Assembly (NCBI RefSeq): GCF_003977605.1
Contig: NZ_RYYU01000001.1
Span: 2,296,600 to 2,360,599, forward strand
Origin: Prevotella koreensis
GTDB taxonomy: Bacteria; Bacteroidota; Bacteroidia; Bacteroidales; Bacteroidaceae
Reading direction: 5' to 3'
DNA: 64,000 nucleotides
The position numbers were made by a program, and so were the translations under genes. Shown here piece by piece: positions 41,588-49,460 of this stretch (position 1 is the first letter of the stretch; every line of letters starts with the position of its first letter). Under the pieces are notes generated by a model. That model did no database searches. It was not told where the DNA came from and saw nothing but the letters and a program-made list of their open reading frames with translations.

Positions 41588-43081
41588 ATGAAAAAGATAT
41601 TATTATATTCGGCAGCGAGTTTACTGATGTTTTCGAGTTGCGCTTTAAATATTAATGACGATCCCAACCATGCTAATGTTGGCGACGTGACACCGGATCT
41701 TGTACTGCCGTCGGCAGAAAACTACATAGCCAATGCTCTTGGCGACCAGATGTTCACGTATGCGGGTTTCTTTGCTCAGTATTTCGAGCAACGTCCGGAG
41801 GCTAATCAGTATAATAACTTTGCAGAACTGCATCTTGATGAAGGCAGCGATACTTTCGATCGTTGCTATCGCAATATATATGCGGGAGCGTTCGCTGACA
41901 TCGATAACATATTGTCAAAGAACGTAAACGGTGCAGATACATACGCATGTAAAGTGTTGCGTATGTGGGGATTCCAACTCTTAGTTGATAATATGAGCGA
42001 TGCTCCTTATACCGAAGCATTGAAAGGCAACAACCTCACTACACCGAAATGGGATGAAGGCAAGACTATATTCGAAGGTGTGCTGAAAGAAGTGGAAGAT
42101 GCCGAGGCAAACATCGGTACCAGCAGAATCACAATGAAAGACCCTATGTTCGGGGGTAATATCGCTAAATGGAAAGGTTTTGCCAACGCATTGCGCTTGC
42201 GCATCTATCTCCGTATGATAGACGCTGGTATTGATGTGGACTCTTACACCGAAAAGGTTAAGGCTCTTGTGGCAGAAAACAAATTCTTTGAAGGAGATGT
42301 TAAGTTTGACGTGTTTACAGATGCGGAGGGGCAGTATAATCCTTGGTACGGAAGTATCTTCAGACTTAAAGCCCTCAACTATGTTGCCGCTTATCCTATC
42401 GTAAGTTATTATAGGTCGACAAACGACCCGCGAATTGCTTATGGCATTTTGCCAAATACGAAAAAGGATGCCTATGTAGGACAGATACCTGGAGCAAAAA
42501 CTCGTATGAAAGAATGGATGGGTGAAGCATGGAAAAACGCTGATGTAAGTGCAATCAATTATACCGTAATGACAGCAGAGCCTATTTATATACTGACTCA
42601 GAGCGAATTGCAGTTCTTGATTGCCGAAGTACAGTTGCGTTTCAACAATAATGCCGGAGCTGCTGCCATTGCTTACGAGAATGCCGTAAAGGCTGATTTC
42701 GCCTCACGCAGAATGGCAGATAAGGCTGGAGATTTCTTGACAGGTGCTTTGGTAAACATAAACACTCTCGGTACAAATGAGGAAAAACTGAACCTTATTT
42801 ATATGCAAAAGTGGGTTTCGTTCTTCATGAGAAACCACATGGAGGCATGGTCAGAGGTGCGTCGCACCGATGTCCCGAAACTTACAACCTTGTCAGCAAA
42901 GGATATTTTTGACAAGAAAGATGGATACAATCCGGGTGAGATGATCGAACCGGCCGTTAACTACATACAGAACGGTGGTCTGGCAAAGCGTTTGCCATAC
43001 CCCGGAGAGGCACGTCGACTTAACAAGAATACCCCGGCAGAGAAGAAGATGGACGCTCCGGTATTCTGGGACGTTAAGTAA
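41588..43081 (+). CDS. SusD/RagB-family surface lipoprotein
   Basis: 497 residues; lipoprotein signal with Cys near 18 (LLMFSSCALNI). It belongs to the SusD-like type 2 group: DDPNHANVGDVTPDLVLPSA at the start, then the helical TPR scaffold (YACKVLRMWGFQLLVDNMSDAPYTEAL) and a C-terminal part with WVSFFMRNHMEAWSEVRRTD, the usual NxxEAWSExRRT motif. It acts as the lid of the SusC barrel and binds substrate. Starts 18 bp after the SusC-like gene. Confidence 0.95.
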   Translation: MKKILLYSAASLLMFSSCALNINDDPNHANVGDVTPDLVLPSAENYIANALGDQMFTYAGFFAQYFEQRPEANQYNNFAELHLDEGSDTFDRCYRNIYAGAFADIDNILSKNVNGADTYACKVLRMWGFQLLVDNMSDAPYTEALKGNNLTTPKWDEGKTIFEGVLKEVEDAEANIGTSRITMKDPMFGGNIAKWKGFANALRLRIYLRMIDAGIDVDSYTEKVKALVAENKFFEGDVKFDVFTDAEGQYNPWYGSIFRLKALNYVAAYPIVSYYRSTNDPRIAYGILPNTKKDAYVGQIPGAKTRMKEWMGEAWKNADVSAINYTVMTAEPIYILTQSELQFLIAEVQLRFNNNAGAAAIAYENAVKADFASRRMADKAGDFLTGALVNINTLGTNEEKLNLIYMQKWVSFFMRNHMEAWSEVRRTDVPKLTTLSAKDIFDKKDGYNPGEMIEPAVNYIQNGGLAKRLPYPGEARRLNKNTPAEKKMDAPVFWDVK

Positions 43082-43116
43082 ATAGAATATTGTTTAACAA
43101 CTTAAACGAAAAGACA

Positions 43117-43830
43117 ATGAAGAAATATTTTTTATACAGTCTTACTCTGTGCTTCATGATGTTAGGTTTTGTAGCATGTAGCGGAGACGAAGAGATAACG
43201 GATTCGCGTCTTACTTACTACGTGAGATTTGAAATGCTTGGAAAAGATACGATTCTTAGTCCTGTGGGACAACCCTATACCGATCCCGGATGCAATGCAA
43301 CATTGGGCGGAAAGGATTACACCTCAGAGATTATCATCAAAGGATTGGAAAACGTTGACATAAATACTCCGGGAATGTATTATGTTACTTATTCCGGTGT
43401 AGGTTCCGATGGCTTCTCCTCTTCCATAACTCGTGTGGTCATAGTTTACGACCCTGATGTGTCTGAAGATATTTCCGGTAATTATATAACTATCGACGGA
43501 ACGCAAAGAGTGCGTGAAGGTAAAGTGATCGAATATCCCGGATTCAAGGTTAAGATTTCAAAGATTGCCCCGGGTGTATTCTATGTTGATGACTTGCTCG
43601 GTGGCTATTATGCACAGAAGGTTTATCCTCAGTATGGAGACCTTACGGCATTGAAAGGTTATGTATGGTTGCATAGCGACATGACTATAACCGGTCTCAG
43701 CGGTTATAATGAAGGATTTAAAGACACTTTCGATGCAGTCAATGGTTCTTTCGACAAAGATACCGGTGCTTTGAAATGGACAACTGATTACTCAGAAATG
43801 AAGTTTGATGTAGTATTGGAAAAAAAATAA
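43117..43830 (+). CDS. DUF5012/5011-type surface lipoprotein
   Basis: 237 residues from the ATG at 43117 (MKKYFLYSLTLCFMMLGF, lipobox GFVAC); the frame opens at 43090 but that adds no signal-like sequence. An Ig-like domain with the DUF5011 wording (GQPYTDPGCNATLGGKDYTS, GLENVDINTPGMYYVTYSGV, TRVVIVYD) is followed by a beta-rich C-terminal domain (about 115-237). Such proteins are the accessory surface lipoproteins of SusCD loci, thought to bind the ligand. Third gene of the operon. Confidence 0.8.
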   Translation: MKKYFLYSLTLCFMMLGFVACSGDEEITDSRLTYYVRFEMLGKDTILSPVGQPYTDPGCNATLGGKDYTSEIIIKGLENVDINTPGMYYVTYSGVGSDGFSSSITRVVIVYDPDVSEDISGNYITIDGTQRVREGKVIEYPGFKVKISKIAPGVFYVDDLLGGYYAQKVYPQYGDLTALKGYVWLHSDMTITGLSGYNEGFKDTFDAVNGSFDKDTGALKWTTDYSEMKFDVVLEKK

Positions 43831-43843
43831 AAAATAATAGATT

Positions 43844-44362
43844 ATGAAGAAATATATTTCAATGTTTATATTCGCCATGCTGGCAGTATTCGGACTCAAT
43901 TCTTGCAGTTTGGAAACTGATGAAGAGGCTGGTGGAACTAAGATCGAAGACATGGCCGGTTTCTGGGATGTAAGGGTTGATGTAGTAAATGATGACGGCA
44001 CAATCGATGTTGACCCATTCGATTTGGGAGAATTTAGACTCATGACTTACAACACAGTAGAGAATGTTGACAATGCCATGTGGATGAATTTGGATGGAAA
44101 AAAGAGTTTTTGGAACATGAAGTTCATAATTCCTATCAATTATGGAGCAAAGACATTCTCATGTGAGGAGACAAATTATTTTCCTGAAGATTCCGGTGCA
44201 GGTAATGTTGTAATAAGTGAGGGTAAGGTGCTTTTGAAGCAAGGACATAACCTTCATGGGATGCCGGCAGACAGCATTGTTTTCAAGGCAAAGTTCTCTG
44301 ACGATGCAGATGCCCGGACATACATGATTGCCGGTATTCGCCATTCCGGATTTACTGAGTAG
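43844..44362 (+). CDS. Lipocalin-like lipoprotein of the SusCD locus
   Basis: 172 residues; lipobox GLNSC (Cys near 21). The domain begins with IEDMAGFWDVRVDVVNDDGT, then LMTYNTVENVDNAMWMNLDG, FWNMKFIIPINYGAKTFSC and KFSDDADARTYMIAGIRHSGF. This matches the lipid-binding putative hydrolase type of small beta-barrel lipoproteins that accompany DUF5012 proteins in Bacteroides. Function unproven. Last gene of the operon, followed by a strong terminator. Confidence 0.75.
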   Translation: MKKYISMFIFAMLAVFGLNSCSLETDEEAGGTKIEDMAGFWDVRVDVVNDDGTIDVDPFDLGEFRLMTYNTVENVDNAMWMNLDGKKSFWNMKFIIPINYGAKTFSCEETNYFPEDSGAGNVVISEGKVLLKQGHNLHGMPADSIVFKAKFSDDADARTYMIAGIRHSGFTE

Positions 44363-44384
44363 TCTATATTAATCAAGTTAAAAA

Positions 44385-44424
44385 AATGACAGGTATGGCA
44401 TATCGTCCATACCTGTCATTTTTT
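44385..44424 (+). terminator. Terminator of the SusCD operon
   Basis: Perfect 13-bp stem ATGACAGGTATGG (44386-44398) with CCATACCTGTCAT (44407-44419), then TTTTTG. The A-run on the other side makes it usable in both directions. Confidence 0.93.
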
Positions 44425-44480
44425 GTCCTTCAACTCGGTGGACTATCTTGTCGCTGATACGCAGTGTTTTGAAAATACGA

Positions 44481-45713
44481 TTACAGACTGTTTATCCATT
44501 CGGATATGTCTTTCATTGCTTCGGGCGAAATAGTTTCCTCTATCGAACTTATTTCTGTTGGCAGCCCTGTTGTGCAGTGCTGCAATATATGATTCAGTCC
44601 GGGGTATATTTTTATTTTATTCTTTTTGTTGGCGGGTAGCAGGGTGCGCAGTGCGGAGATGTTAAGTTCGGCCGGCACGTTCATGTCTTTGTCTCCGTTC
44701 AGTGCGAAAACAGGACACCGTGTGCTCTTTATGGCATCCGTAGGGTCGTAGTTGATGAAGAAACGCATCCATTCCGTGTTAGACGTTGCGAGCATAATCT
44801 GCTTTGCCTCTGCCGCCGTTTTTGGCAACATCGAATCGGGAGCACCATTCGCACGGTAGAGCAATGACAGTTGTTGCTGCATGAGAGTGTCGATAGGTAC
44901 AGTAGGAGCGGCCCAACTGACGATGAAATCGGTGGCCTGTTCCTGTCCCAGCATAAAGGCTATCATTCCTCCCTCGCTATGTCCGAGCACGCCCACTTTT
45001 CCGAATTCGCCCGTCTGTCGCAGCCATTCTATGCCCGCCTTGGCATCGTCGGCAAAGTCACGGCTTGTCGCCTTTGTTGCATCACCGGTCGATTTGCCGA
45101 AGCCACGGTCGTCATATCGCAGCGAAGCAATGCCGTTGCGTGCCAGATAGTCGGCAAGTACGAGGAACGGACGGTGCTCGAAAATCTCCTCATCACGGTT
45201 CTCCTGTCCGCTACCGGTTACCATCAGCACCACAGGCACGCGTTTTCCTTTTTTCCATCCTGTTGGGTAGGTTAGTGTTCCGGCAAGAGTGGCGTTGGCC
45301 GAGGAGTTTGTGAAAGATACATCTTTAGTGGTGTAAGGCAATGGCTGTTTCGGTTCTTGAGGTCTGTTGAATTTCACTTCGCCACGTTCAAGGTTCAGTG
45401 ATGTGGAGAAAGTAGCCTGATTGAATGTTCCTTGCAGCATATTCCCTTTCAGTTTCGCCGTGTATGTCATCATTATCGCAGGCACGGCAATGCTTATTGA
45501 GTCGTTGCTGATAACCTTTACTTCTACAGGTATTCCCTTTCCTCCCTGTTCTATCACGTCCATCTTGCACGTTTGTCCTGCCACGTGGAGCACCATTGTT
45601 AACGTTTGCGGTCCTACTTTCATTTTGCCCGTCCATGTTCCATCGAGCGACTGTGCCCATGTCATCGCAGAAGTGCATAGCAACATGAGGCAAAAACAAA
45701 TCTTTTTCATCAT
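44481..45713 (-). CDS. Exported alpha/beta hydrolase (serine peptidase/esterase type)
   Basis: 410 residues; signal peptide MMKKICFCLMLLCTSAMTWAQ. An N-terminal beta domain (about 22-120: LDGTWTGKMKVGPQTLTMVL) precedes an alpha/beta hydrolase domain with oxyanion region VVLMVTGSGQENRDEE, YDDRGFGKSTG, the nucleophile elbow GVLGHSEGGMIAF (Ser), the acid in LNGDKDMNVP (Asp) and the His in GLNHILQH. The triad looks complete. This architecture is common among periplasmic esterases or acyl-peptide hydrolases of Bacteroidota; the substrate is unknown. A -7 box (TAATTTTG on the minus strand, about 45740-45747) lies near the IS remnant. Confidence 0.88.
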   Translation of the reverse strand: MMKKICFCLMLLCTSAMTWAQSLDGTWTGKMKVGPQTLTMVLHVAGQTCKMDVIEQGGKGIPVEVKVISNDSISIAVPAIMMTYTAKLKGNMLQGTFNQATFSTSLNLERGEVKFNRPQEPKQPLPYTTKDVSFTNSSANATLAGTLTYPTGWKKGKRVPVVLMVTGSGQENRDEEIFEHRPFLVLADYLARNGIASLRYDDRGFGKSTGDATKATSRDFADDAKAGIEWLRQTGEFGKVGVLGHSEGGMIAFMLGQEQATDFIVSWAAPTVPIDTLMQQQLSLLYRANGAPDSMLPKTAAEAKQIMLATSNTEWMRFFINYDPTDAIKSTRCPVFALNGDKDMNVPAELNISALRTLLPANKKNKIKIYPGLNHILQHCTTGLPTEISSIEETISPEAMKDISEWINSL

Positions 45714-45738
45714 ATAAACTTATGTTTGATTAATACTG

Positions 45739-45756
45739 CAAAATTATAAAATAATC
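45739..45756 (+). repeat. 18-bp direct repeat, left copy
   Basis: CAAAATTATAAAATAATC, identical to 47343-47360 and in the same orientation. The two copies bracket the IS remnant, the kinase fragment and the KilA-N pseudogene. Confidence 0.7.
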
Positions 45757-45757
45757 C

Positions 45758-46081
45758 AATAGTGTCCTAAATAATTTTCAAAAAAGTGAAGGAAGTAGTT
45801 TTCACTAAGTCAAAAAGTCTTATCTTGGTGTTCCGTGCTCAAACAACAGGCAACATACAAATGGCACTTTTTTCGAATCTTGTTTCCTCGCTAAGGCTCA
45901 ACACATTTACGAAAATCGACCTGTATCAATGAATTAACAAGCCGTTCACGCCACTGTCTGAGAACGAATTTGAAACATAAAGAGGGTATGTGCTGTTTTA
46001 CCGTTGGAACAAAACACGTCAAATCAAATGATTCGATGCAACATTGTATGCGTTTTCACAAAAATTATTTAGGACACTATT
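45758..46081 (+). mobile_element. Internally deleted copy of the IS4-family element
   Basis: 324 bp. Both inverted repeats of the 1347-bp element (22778-24124) are present, AATAGTGTCCTAAATAATTT at 45758 and its complement ending at 46081. The left 75 bp or so are joined directly to the last 47 codons of the transposase near GTGTTCCGTGCTC, with about 1 kb missing. It carries further point changes and a small T insertion. It cannot move by itself but could be moved by the intact copy. Confidence 0.9.
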
Positions 46082-46238
46082 CATGTGCAAATCTTTTCAA
46101 TGATTCTTCGTCTAAATCCACACATCCTTTAAGGGCATAATGTGCAGAACCTTTCTGTACGTCATATACAATTCCAGCCCTACCTTGCCCAATAGGACTT
46201 ATAATCCTATAGCCATTTACGACATCGCCAATCTCCAT
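46077..46238 (-). pseudogene. N-terminal fragment of a Ser/Thr-type protein kinase
   Basis: 53 codons: a Gly-rich loop (YRIISPIGQGRAGIVYDVQ) followed by HYALKGCVDLDEESLKRF, where the K of YALK is at the place of the ATP-binding Lys of Hanks-type kinases. The frame runs into the terminal repeat of the deleted IS element, which supplies the stop codon. No continuation of the kinase is found on the other side of the IS, so the rest has been lost. Start 4 bp after the KilA-N gene end, so the two formed one transcript. Confidence 0.6.
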
Positions 46239-46242
46239 AGTT

Positions 46243-47061
46243 TTACTTTAATAAGTTTCTCTTTTCATTGCTTCCTAAAATCTGCATCTGCTGAATTGCT
46301 ATCTGATTGAGTTTCACAAGTCTTTCGCCTTGAGGTATGCCATCATTGATAAGCACCGCATTTATATTCTCCATGTTAGATAGGCATATCAATTCATTGA
46401 TGGTTGCGTAGTCGCGGATATTGCCTTTCAAGTCGGGATTAGTTTCCCGCCATTGTTTGGCGGTCATACCAAACATGGCAACATTTAGCACATCGGACTC
46501 TTCTGCATAGATGATACCTACCTGTGCCGTGGTGACTTTTTCAGGTATCAGATGGCTCTTGATGGCATCAGTGTGAATACGATAGTTAATCTTAGAGAGT
46601 TCTCTTTTTGCAGTCCAACCAATCAATTCCTGTTCCTTGACTTTTAGGCGTTGGAACTCCATGACGAGATAAAGTTCAAACTATACAGATACCCAGTTCG
46701 CAAACTTAAAGGCAATGTCGCGCTGAGCATAGGTGCCGCCACCAGCACCATTCTTGGTGAGGATGCCTATTGCAGCAGTTAATTCAACCCATCTGGTAGG
46801 ACTCATTGTGAAAGAATTGCTACCGGCTTCGGCCAAAAGGGGGTCGAATTCGACCCCTTTAAAACTTGGGTTATTCAACTTTTCCCATAGTCCAAGATAT
46901 TCCAATGTATTCTTTTGGCGCATCCAGTTCTTAACAACATCTTTAGGTTCAGCAGCATTCTTCTGTCGAGCAATGTCCGTGATACAAATATAATCAATGC
47001 CGTCCTTGGTCATTGTCTTTATGACTACATTTTTGACGATGATTTAGTTTTTCTTTGCCAT
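46243..47061 (-). pseudogene. KilA-N domain protein with two in-frame stop codons
   Basis: A continuous 273-codon frame from the ATG at 47061 with TAA at 47044-47046 (after MAKKN) and TAG at 46681-46683 (between FKFANWVSV and FELYLVMEFQRLKV). The first half is the KilA-N domain (GIDYICITDIARQKNAAEPK, NSFTMSPTRWVELTAAIG); the second half is the usual C-terminal helical part (ELSKINYRIHTDAIKSHLIP, MTAKQWRETNPDLKGNIRDY). The first stop can be bypassed by starting at 47013, but the second splits the protein in two (110 and 139 aa). KilA-N proteins are DNA-binding proteins of phage and mobile-element origin. Confidence 0.85.
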
Positions 47062-47342
47062 AGGTTAGTGTTACTATAAATTATGTTTGCAAATATCGCA
47101 CAAAAACGCGAAACAAAAGAACAAAAGGCGGAAAATCCCTAAAAAATAATGTAATCTCGTATACTCTATGTACCTTTACTCCGACAAGGATTCATTGAAA
47201 TTAACCGGTGTCTTTGAGTCGGGAATTCATTGACAAACAAATCACGGCAGAATGAGGAAATGAGAATCGTTACCGGTTTGTAACCCGGATTTTTCTCAAT
47301 CCTCGGAACTGTCTTTATAAACAAAAGGTTTGCGATTTTATC

Positions 47343-47360
47343 CAAAATTATAAAATAATC
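47343..47360 (+). repeat. 18-bp direct repeat, right copy
   Basis: Identical to 45739-45756. Confidence 0.7.
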
Positions 47361-47449
47361 ATTATAACTCAAACAGTTACGAATGATTTTTACCTTTTAA
47401 AATAGTATTAAGACATTTTTCATGTTATGTTTTATGCCCTTTTATAGAC

Positions 47450-47510
47450 CAATTTCGCCCAAATTGCTGAGCAAATTCGGCGATTTTGCTGACCAATTTC
47501 GCCTATTTTG
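47450..47510 (+). repeat. 22-bp periodic array, family A (locus 4)
   Basis: Units at 47450 (CAATTTCGCCCAAATT), 47472 (CAAATTCGGCGATTTT) and 47494 (CAATTTCGCCTATTTT), again exactly 22 bp apart. Confidence 0.88.
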
Positions 47511-47662
47511 TGTTCCTGTTCATAAACAAGAACTTTTCAATAGGTGACTGATGGACTGGCTTTGACTTGTCTTCCAATGTCTTGTGGAGTTACTATTATT
47601 AACTTGTTTTCTGTATTTCTGTGAACAGAAAACATCTGTTTGATAGTTTTTTACGTCTATTA

Positions 47663-47694
47663 CTTGCGGGTATAGTGGAAAAAATGTATTTTTG
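47663..47694 (+). promoter_or_regulatory. Promoter of the YetF-like gene
   Basis: CTTG at 47663-47666, 20-bp spacer, TATTTTTG at 47687-47694; 59 bp before the start codon. Confidence 0.65.
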
Positions 47695-47752
47695 CAACAT
47701 CAAAATGAATATAAATTTAGAATAAGTTCTTTTTTAAAACAACAATAAGATT

Positions 47753-48460
47753 ATGGACATGATTCAGCCTTACATTGCGATTGCTCTGAAACTTATTACG
47801 GGTATGATAGGTATTCTGGCCTTCCTGCGTATCACAGGTAAAGGACAGATGGCTCAAATTACGCCACTTGACACCGTGAGTGCCTTTGTGATTGGTGCCT
47901 TGGTCGGTGGCGTTTTGTACAATCCTGATATGTCTATGTGGCATATTTTGTTTGCGTTGTTAGTTTGGACAATTTTTAATATGCTTGTTCGTTTTGCCAT
48001 GCGCTCTGCCCGTCTGCGCCATATTATCAAGGGAGAGAGTGTTTTTCTTGTTAAGAATGGTTTCATAAATTTCAAAAACTTCAAGCGCAACAGCCTTGAG
48101 ATGGAGCAGTTCCGCTTGCTTTTAAGACAGAAAGGAATCTTCTCTATGTTCGATGTTGAAGATGTGCTGTTCGAGACAAATGGTGCTGTGACAGTCCTCC
48201 CAACCGGCAAAACATCAGAGTCTTTCCTGTTGGTAAACAATGGTGAGTTCGTGGAGAGTGGTATTGCACAGAGCGGTCATTCTCAGGCATGGGCATTACG
48301 TGTCATCAAGAAAAATGGCTTTAACAGTCCGGGAGAACTTTTCTGTATGGAGTGGACACCGGGTAAGGGCATTTATTTTGTGACTTATGAGGGGCACGTC
48401 AAGCGTGGTGTCGTAGGGATTGGTGCTGATGAGATAGAGTCAGACAATAAACAGGTATAA
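47753..48460 (+). CDS. YetF/DUF421-type membrane protein
   Basis: 235 residues. Three N-terminal helices (about 5-25, 38-56, 60-80: AIALKLITGMIGILAFLRITG, AFVIGALVGGVLYN, ILFALLVWTIFNMLV) are followed by the soluble DUF421 domain: GESVFLVKNGFINFKNFKRN, EQFRLLLRQKGIFSMFDVEDVLFETNGAVTVLP and a C-terminal LFCMEWTPGKGIYFVTYEGH. The family (YetF, YdfR) is linked to spore or envelope functions in Bacillus but its role here is unknown. Single gene with promoter and terminator. Confidence 0.88.
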   Translation: MDMIQPYIAIALKLITGMIGILAFLRITGKGQMAQITPLDTVSAFVIGALVGGVLYNPDMSMWHILFALLVWTIFNMLVRFAMRSARLRHIIKGESVFLVKNGFINFKNFKRNSLEMEQFRLLLRQKGIFSMFDVEDVLFETNGAVTVLPTGKTSESFLLVNNGEFVESGIAQSGHSQAWALRVIKKNGFNSPGELFCMEWTPGKGIYFVTYEGHVKRGVVGIGADEIESDNKQV

Positions 48461-48476
48461 GTTGTCGTAAGACAAG

Positions 48477-48541
48477 AAGTGAACCAAAAAGGGAGAGGGG
48501 AAGTAAAAAACAGACTTCAACTCTCCCTTTTTGGTTCACTT
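48477..48541 (+). terminator. Long hairpin between YetF-like gene and pnuT
   Basis: Perfect 21-bp inverted repeat (48477-48497 with 48521-48541), stem AAGTGAACCAAAAAGGGAGA plus G, 23-nt loop. The T-run is inside the 3' arm. It probably ends both convergent transcripts. Confidence 0.75.
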
Positions 48542-48626
48542 CCGGTGTAGTATGCAGTGTTTTGCTGGTGCTGTAATATTAGAATCGTTATTGGCTTTTC
48601 CAAGTGTCGCAAAAGAGAGAATATGT

Positions 48627-49370
48627 CTAAGCGGTGCTGTTTTTCTTATCCTCTTCCATCATTTTCCTCCATTTCCGATAGCCGAGTATGGCAATGAAGA
48701 CATAGAGAGCGTATAACGAGGCCTTGAAAGGGATGTCTTTACCGATGTACATCACCGCCGTAACGATGTCAACTGCAATCCATATAAGCCATTGCTCCAC
48801 GTACTTCCGTGCCAAAGCCCATAATGCTACGAAACTGAGGGCATTGGTGAATGCATCGGCTATGGGCCATAGGCTGCTGACATATTGCTCGCTTGGGTTG
48901 ATTACAGTCACAAGAAGCCAATATACTGCCACCCATGCCACAAAGAAGAAGCATACCGATGGCAGGATATGTTTGCGACGGAAGTGGGTGATGGGGTAAT
49001 TGTTGAGCGTTCCTTCTTCGCTTTGTTCCGAAAGTGTTTCTTGTTTGAGTCGTGCGGAGCGTTGAGTGTTCGTTATTCGGTTCTCTTCACAAATGTTTCC
49101 TGTTTGAGCCGAGTGGTGCGATGAACTGCGAGAACGATGTTGCTTATACTGCCATAAGGCGAAACCATAGACTGACGCAAGGGTGTAGTAGGCGGCCATT
49201 CCGGCATCTCCATAAAGACCGTGCGACCAATATAGATATATGTCGCATGCCGGCATTATCACGCTTACTACCCACAATGCGATGTGTGCACGATACTCAA
49301 GCCAAATGTATATCAGTCCGAGTATCGTGGTGAAGATGTCGAGCCAGTGGGTTATGATGAAATCGTACAT
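48627..49370 (-). CDS. pnuT: PnuC-family thiamine transporter (PnuT), with an inserted loop
   Basis: 247 residues from the ATG at 49370 (MYDFIITHWLDIFTTILGLI); the longer open frame from 49430 is read-through of a repeat and uses TTG. PnuC-type helices: 9-24, 30-47, 60-75 (YYTLASVYGFALWQYKQ), then 135-155, 165-190, 200-240. The WQYKQ motif and VDIVTAVMYIGKD.PFKASLYALY region fit the PnuC/PnuT fold. A TPP riboswitch upstream of the operon and the OMR1 partner make thiamine the likely substrate. Residues about 77-128, in the cytosolic loop, are low-complexity (HRSRSSSHHSAQTG, SEQSEEGTLNN) and derive from a dispersed repeat. The companion thiamine pyrophosphokinase is not here. Confidence 0.85.
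   Translation of the reverse strand: MYDFIITHWLDIFTTILGLIYIWLEYRAHIALWVVSVIMPACDIYLYWSHGLYGDAGMAAYYTLASVYGFALWQYKQHRSRSSSHHSAQTGNICEENRITNTQRSARLKQETLSEQSEEGTLNNYPITHFRRKHILPSVCFFFVAWVAVYWLLVTVINPSEQYVSSLWPIADAFTNALSFVALWALARKYVEQWLIWIAVDIVTAVMYIGKDIPFKASLYALYVFIAILGYRKWRKMMEEDKKNSTA
48987..49142 (-). repeat. Repeat-derived insertion inside pnuT (family C related)
   Basis: The stretch encodes the extra loop of PnuT. GTTGAGCGTTCCTTCTTCGC (49002-49021) is the inverted match, with one change, of AGCGAAGAAAGAACGCTCAA in the intergenic repeat at 49411-49430. It also holds its own 59-bp-spaced direct repeat (TGTTTCTTGTTTGAGTCG at 49035, TGTTTCCTGTTTGAGCCG at 49094). The reading frame is kept. Confidence 0.7.
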
Positions 49371-49385
49371 TGGGTAGCGTTTTAC

Positions 49386-49447
49386 GTTGAGCGATGAGCG
49401 ATGAGCGTTGAGCGAAGAAAGAACGCTCAACCCTCAACCCTCATCGC
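49386..49447. repeat. Intergenic repeat between OMR1 and pnuT (family C)
   Basis: GTTGAGCGATGAGCGATGAG and AGCGTTGAGCG are followed by the inverted CGCTCAACCCTCAACCCTCA and TCGCTCAAC, able to form a hairpin. A similar stretch occurs at 63313-63353. Confidence 0.75.
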
Positions 49448-49460
49448 TCAACTTAACAAC

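Larger units (their letters stand above)
47062..47752. other. Non-coding gap with repeats and yetF promoter
   Basis: 691 bp. It contains the right 18-bp direct repeat (47343-47360), a family A array (47450-47510) and a promoter (47663-47694). A 68-codon ORF on the minus strand (47166-47372) has no recognisable features. Confidence 0.55.

Noticed and set aside
47166..47372. 68-codon ORF on the minus strand
   Set aside because: No recognisable motif or convincing promoter, and it spans the 18-bp repeat; likely chance in AT-rich DNA.
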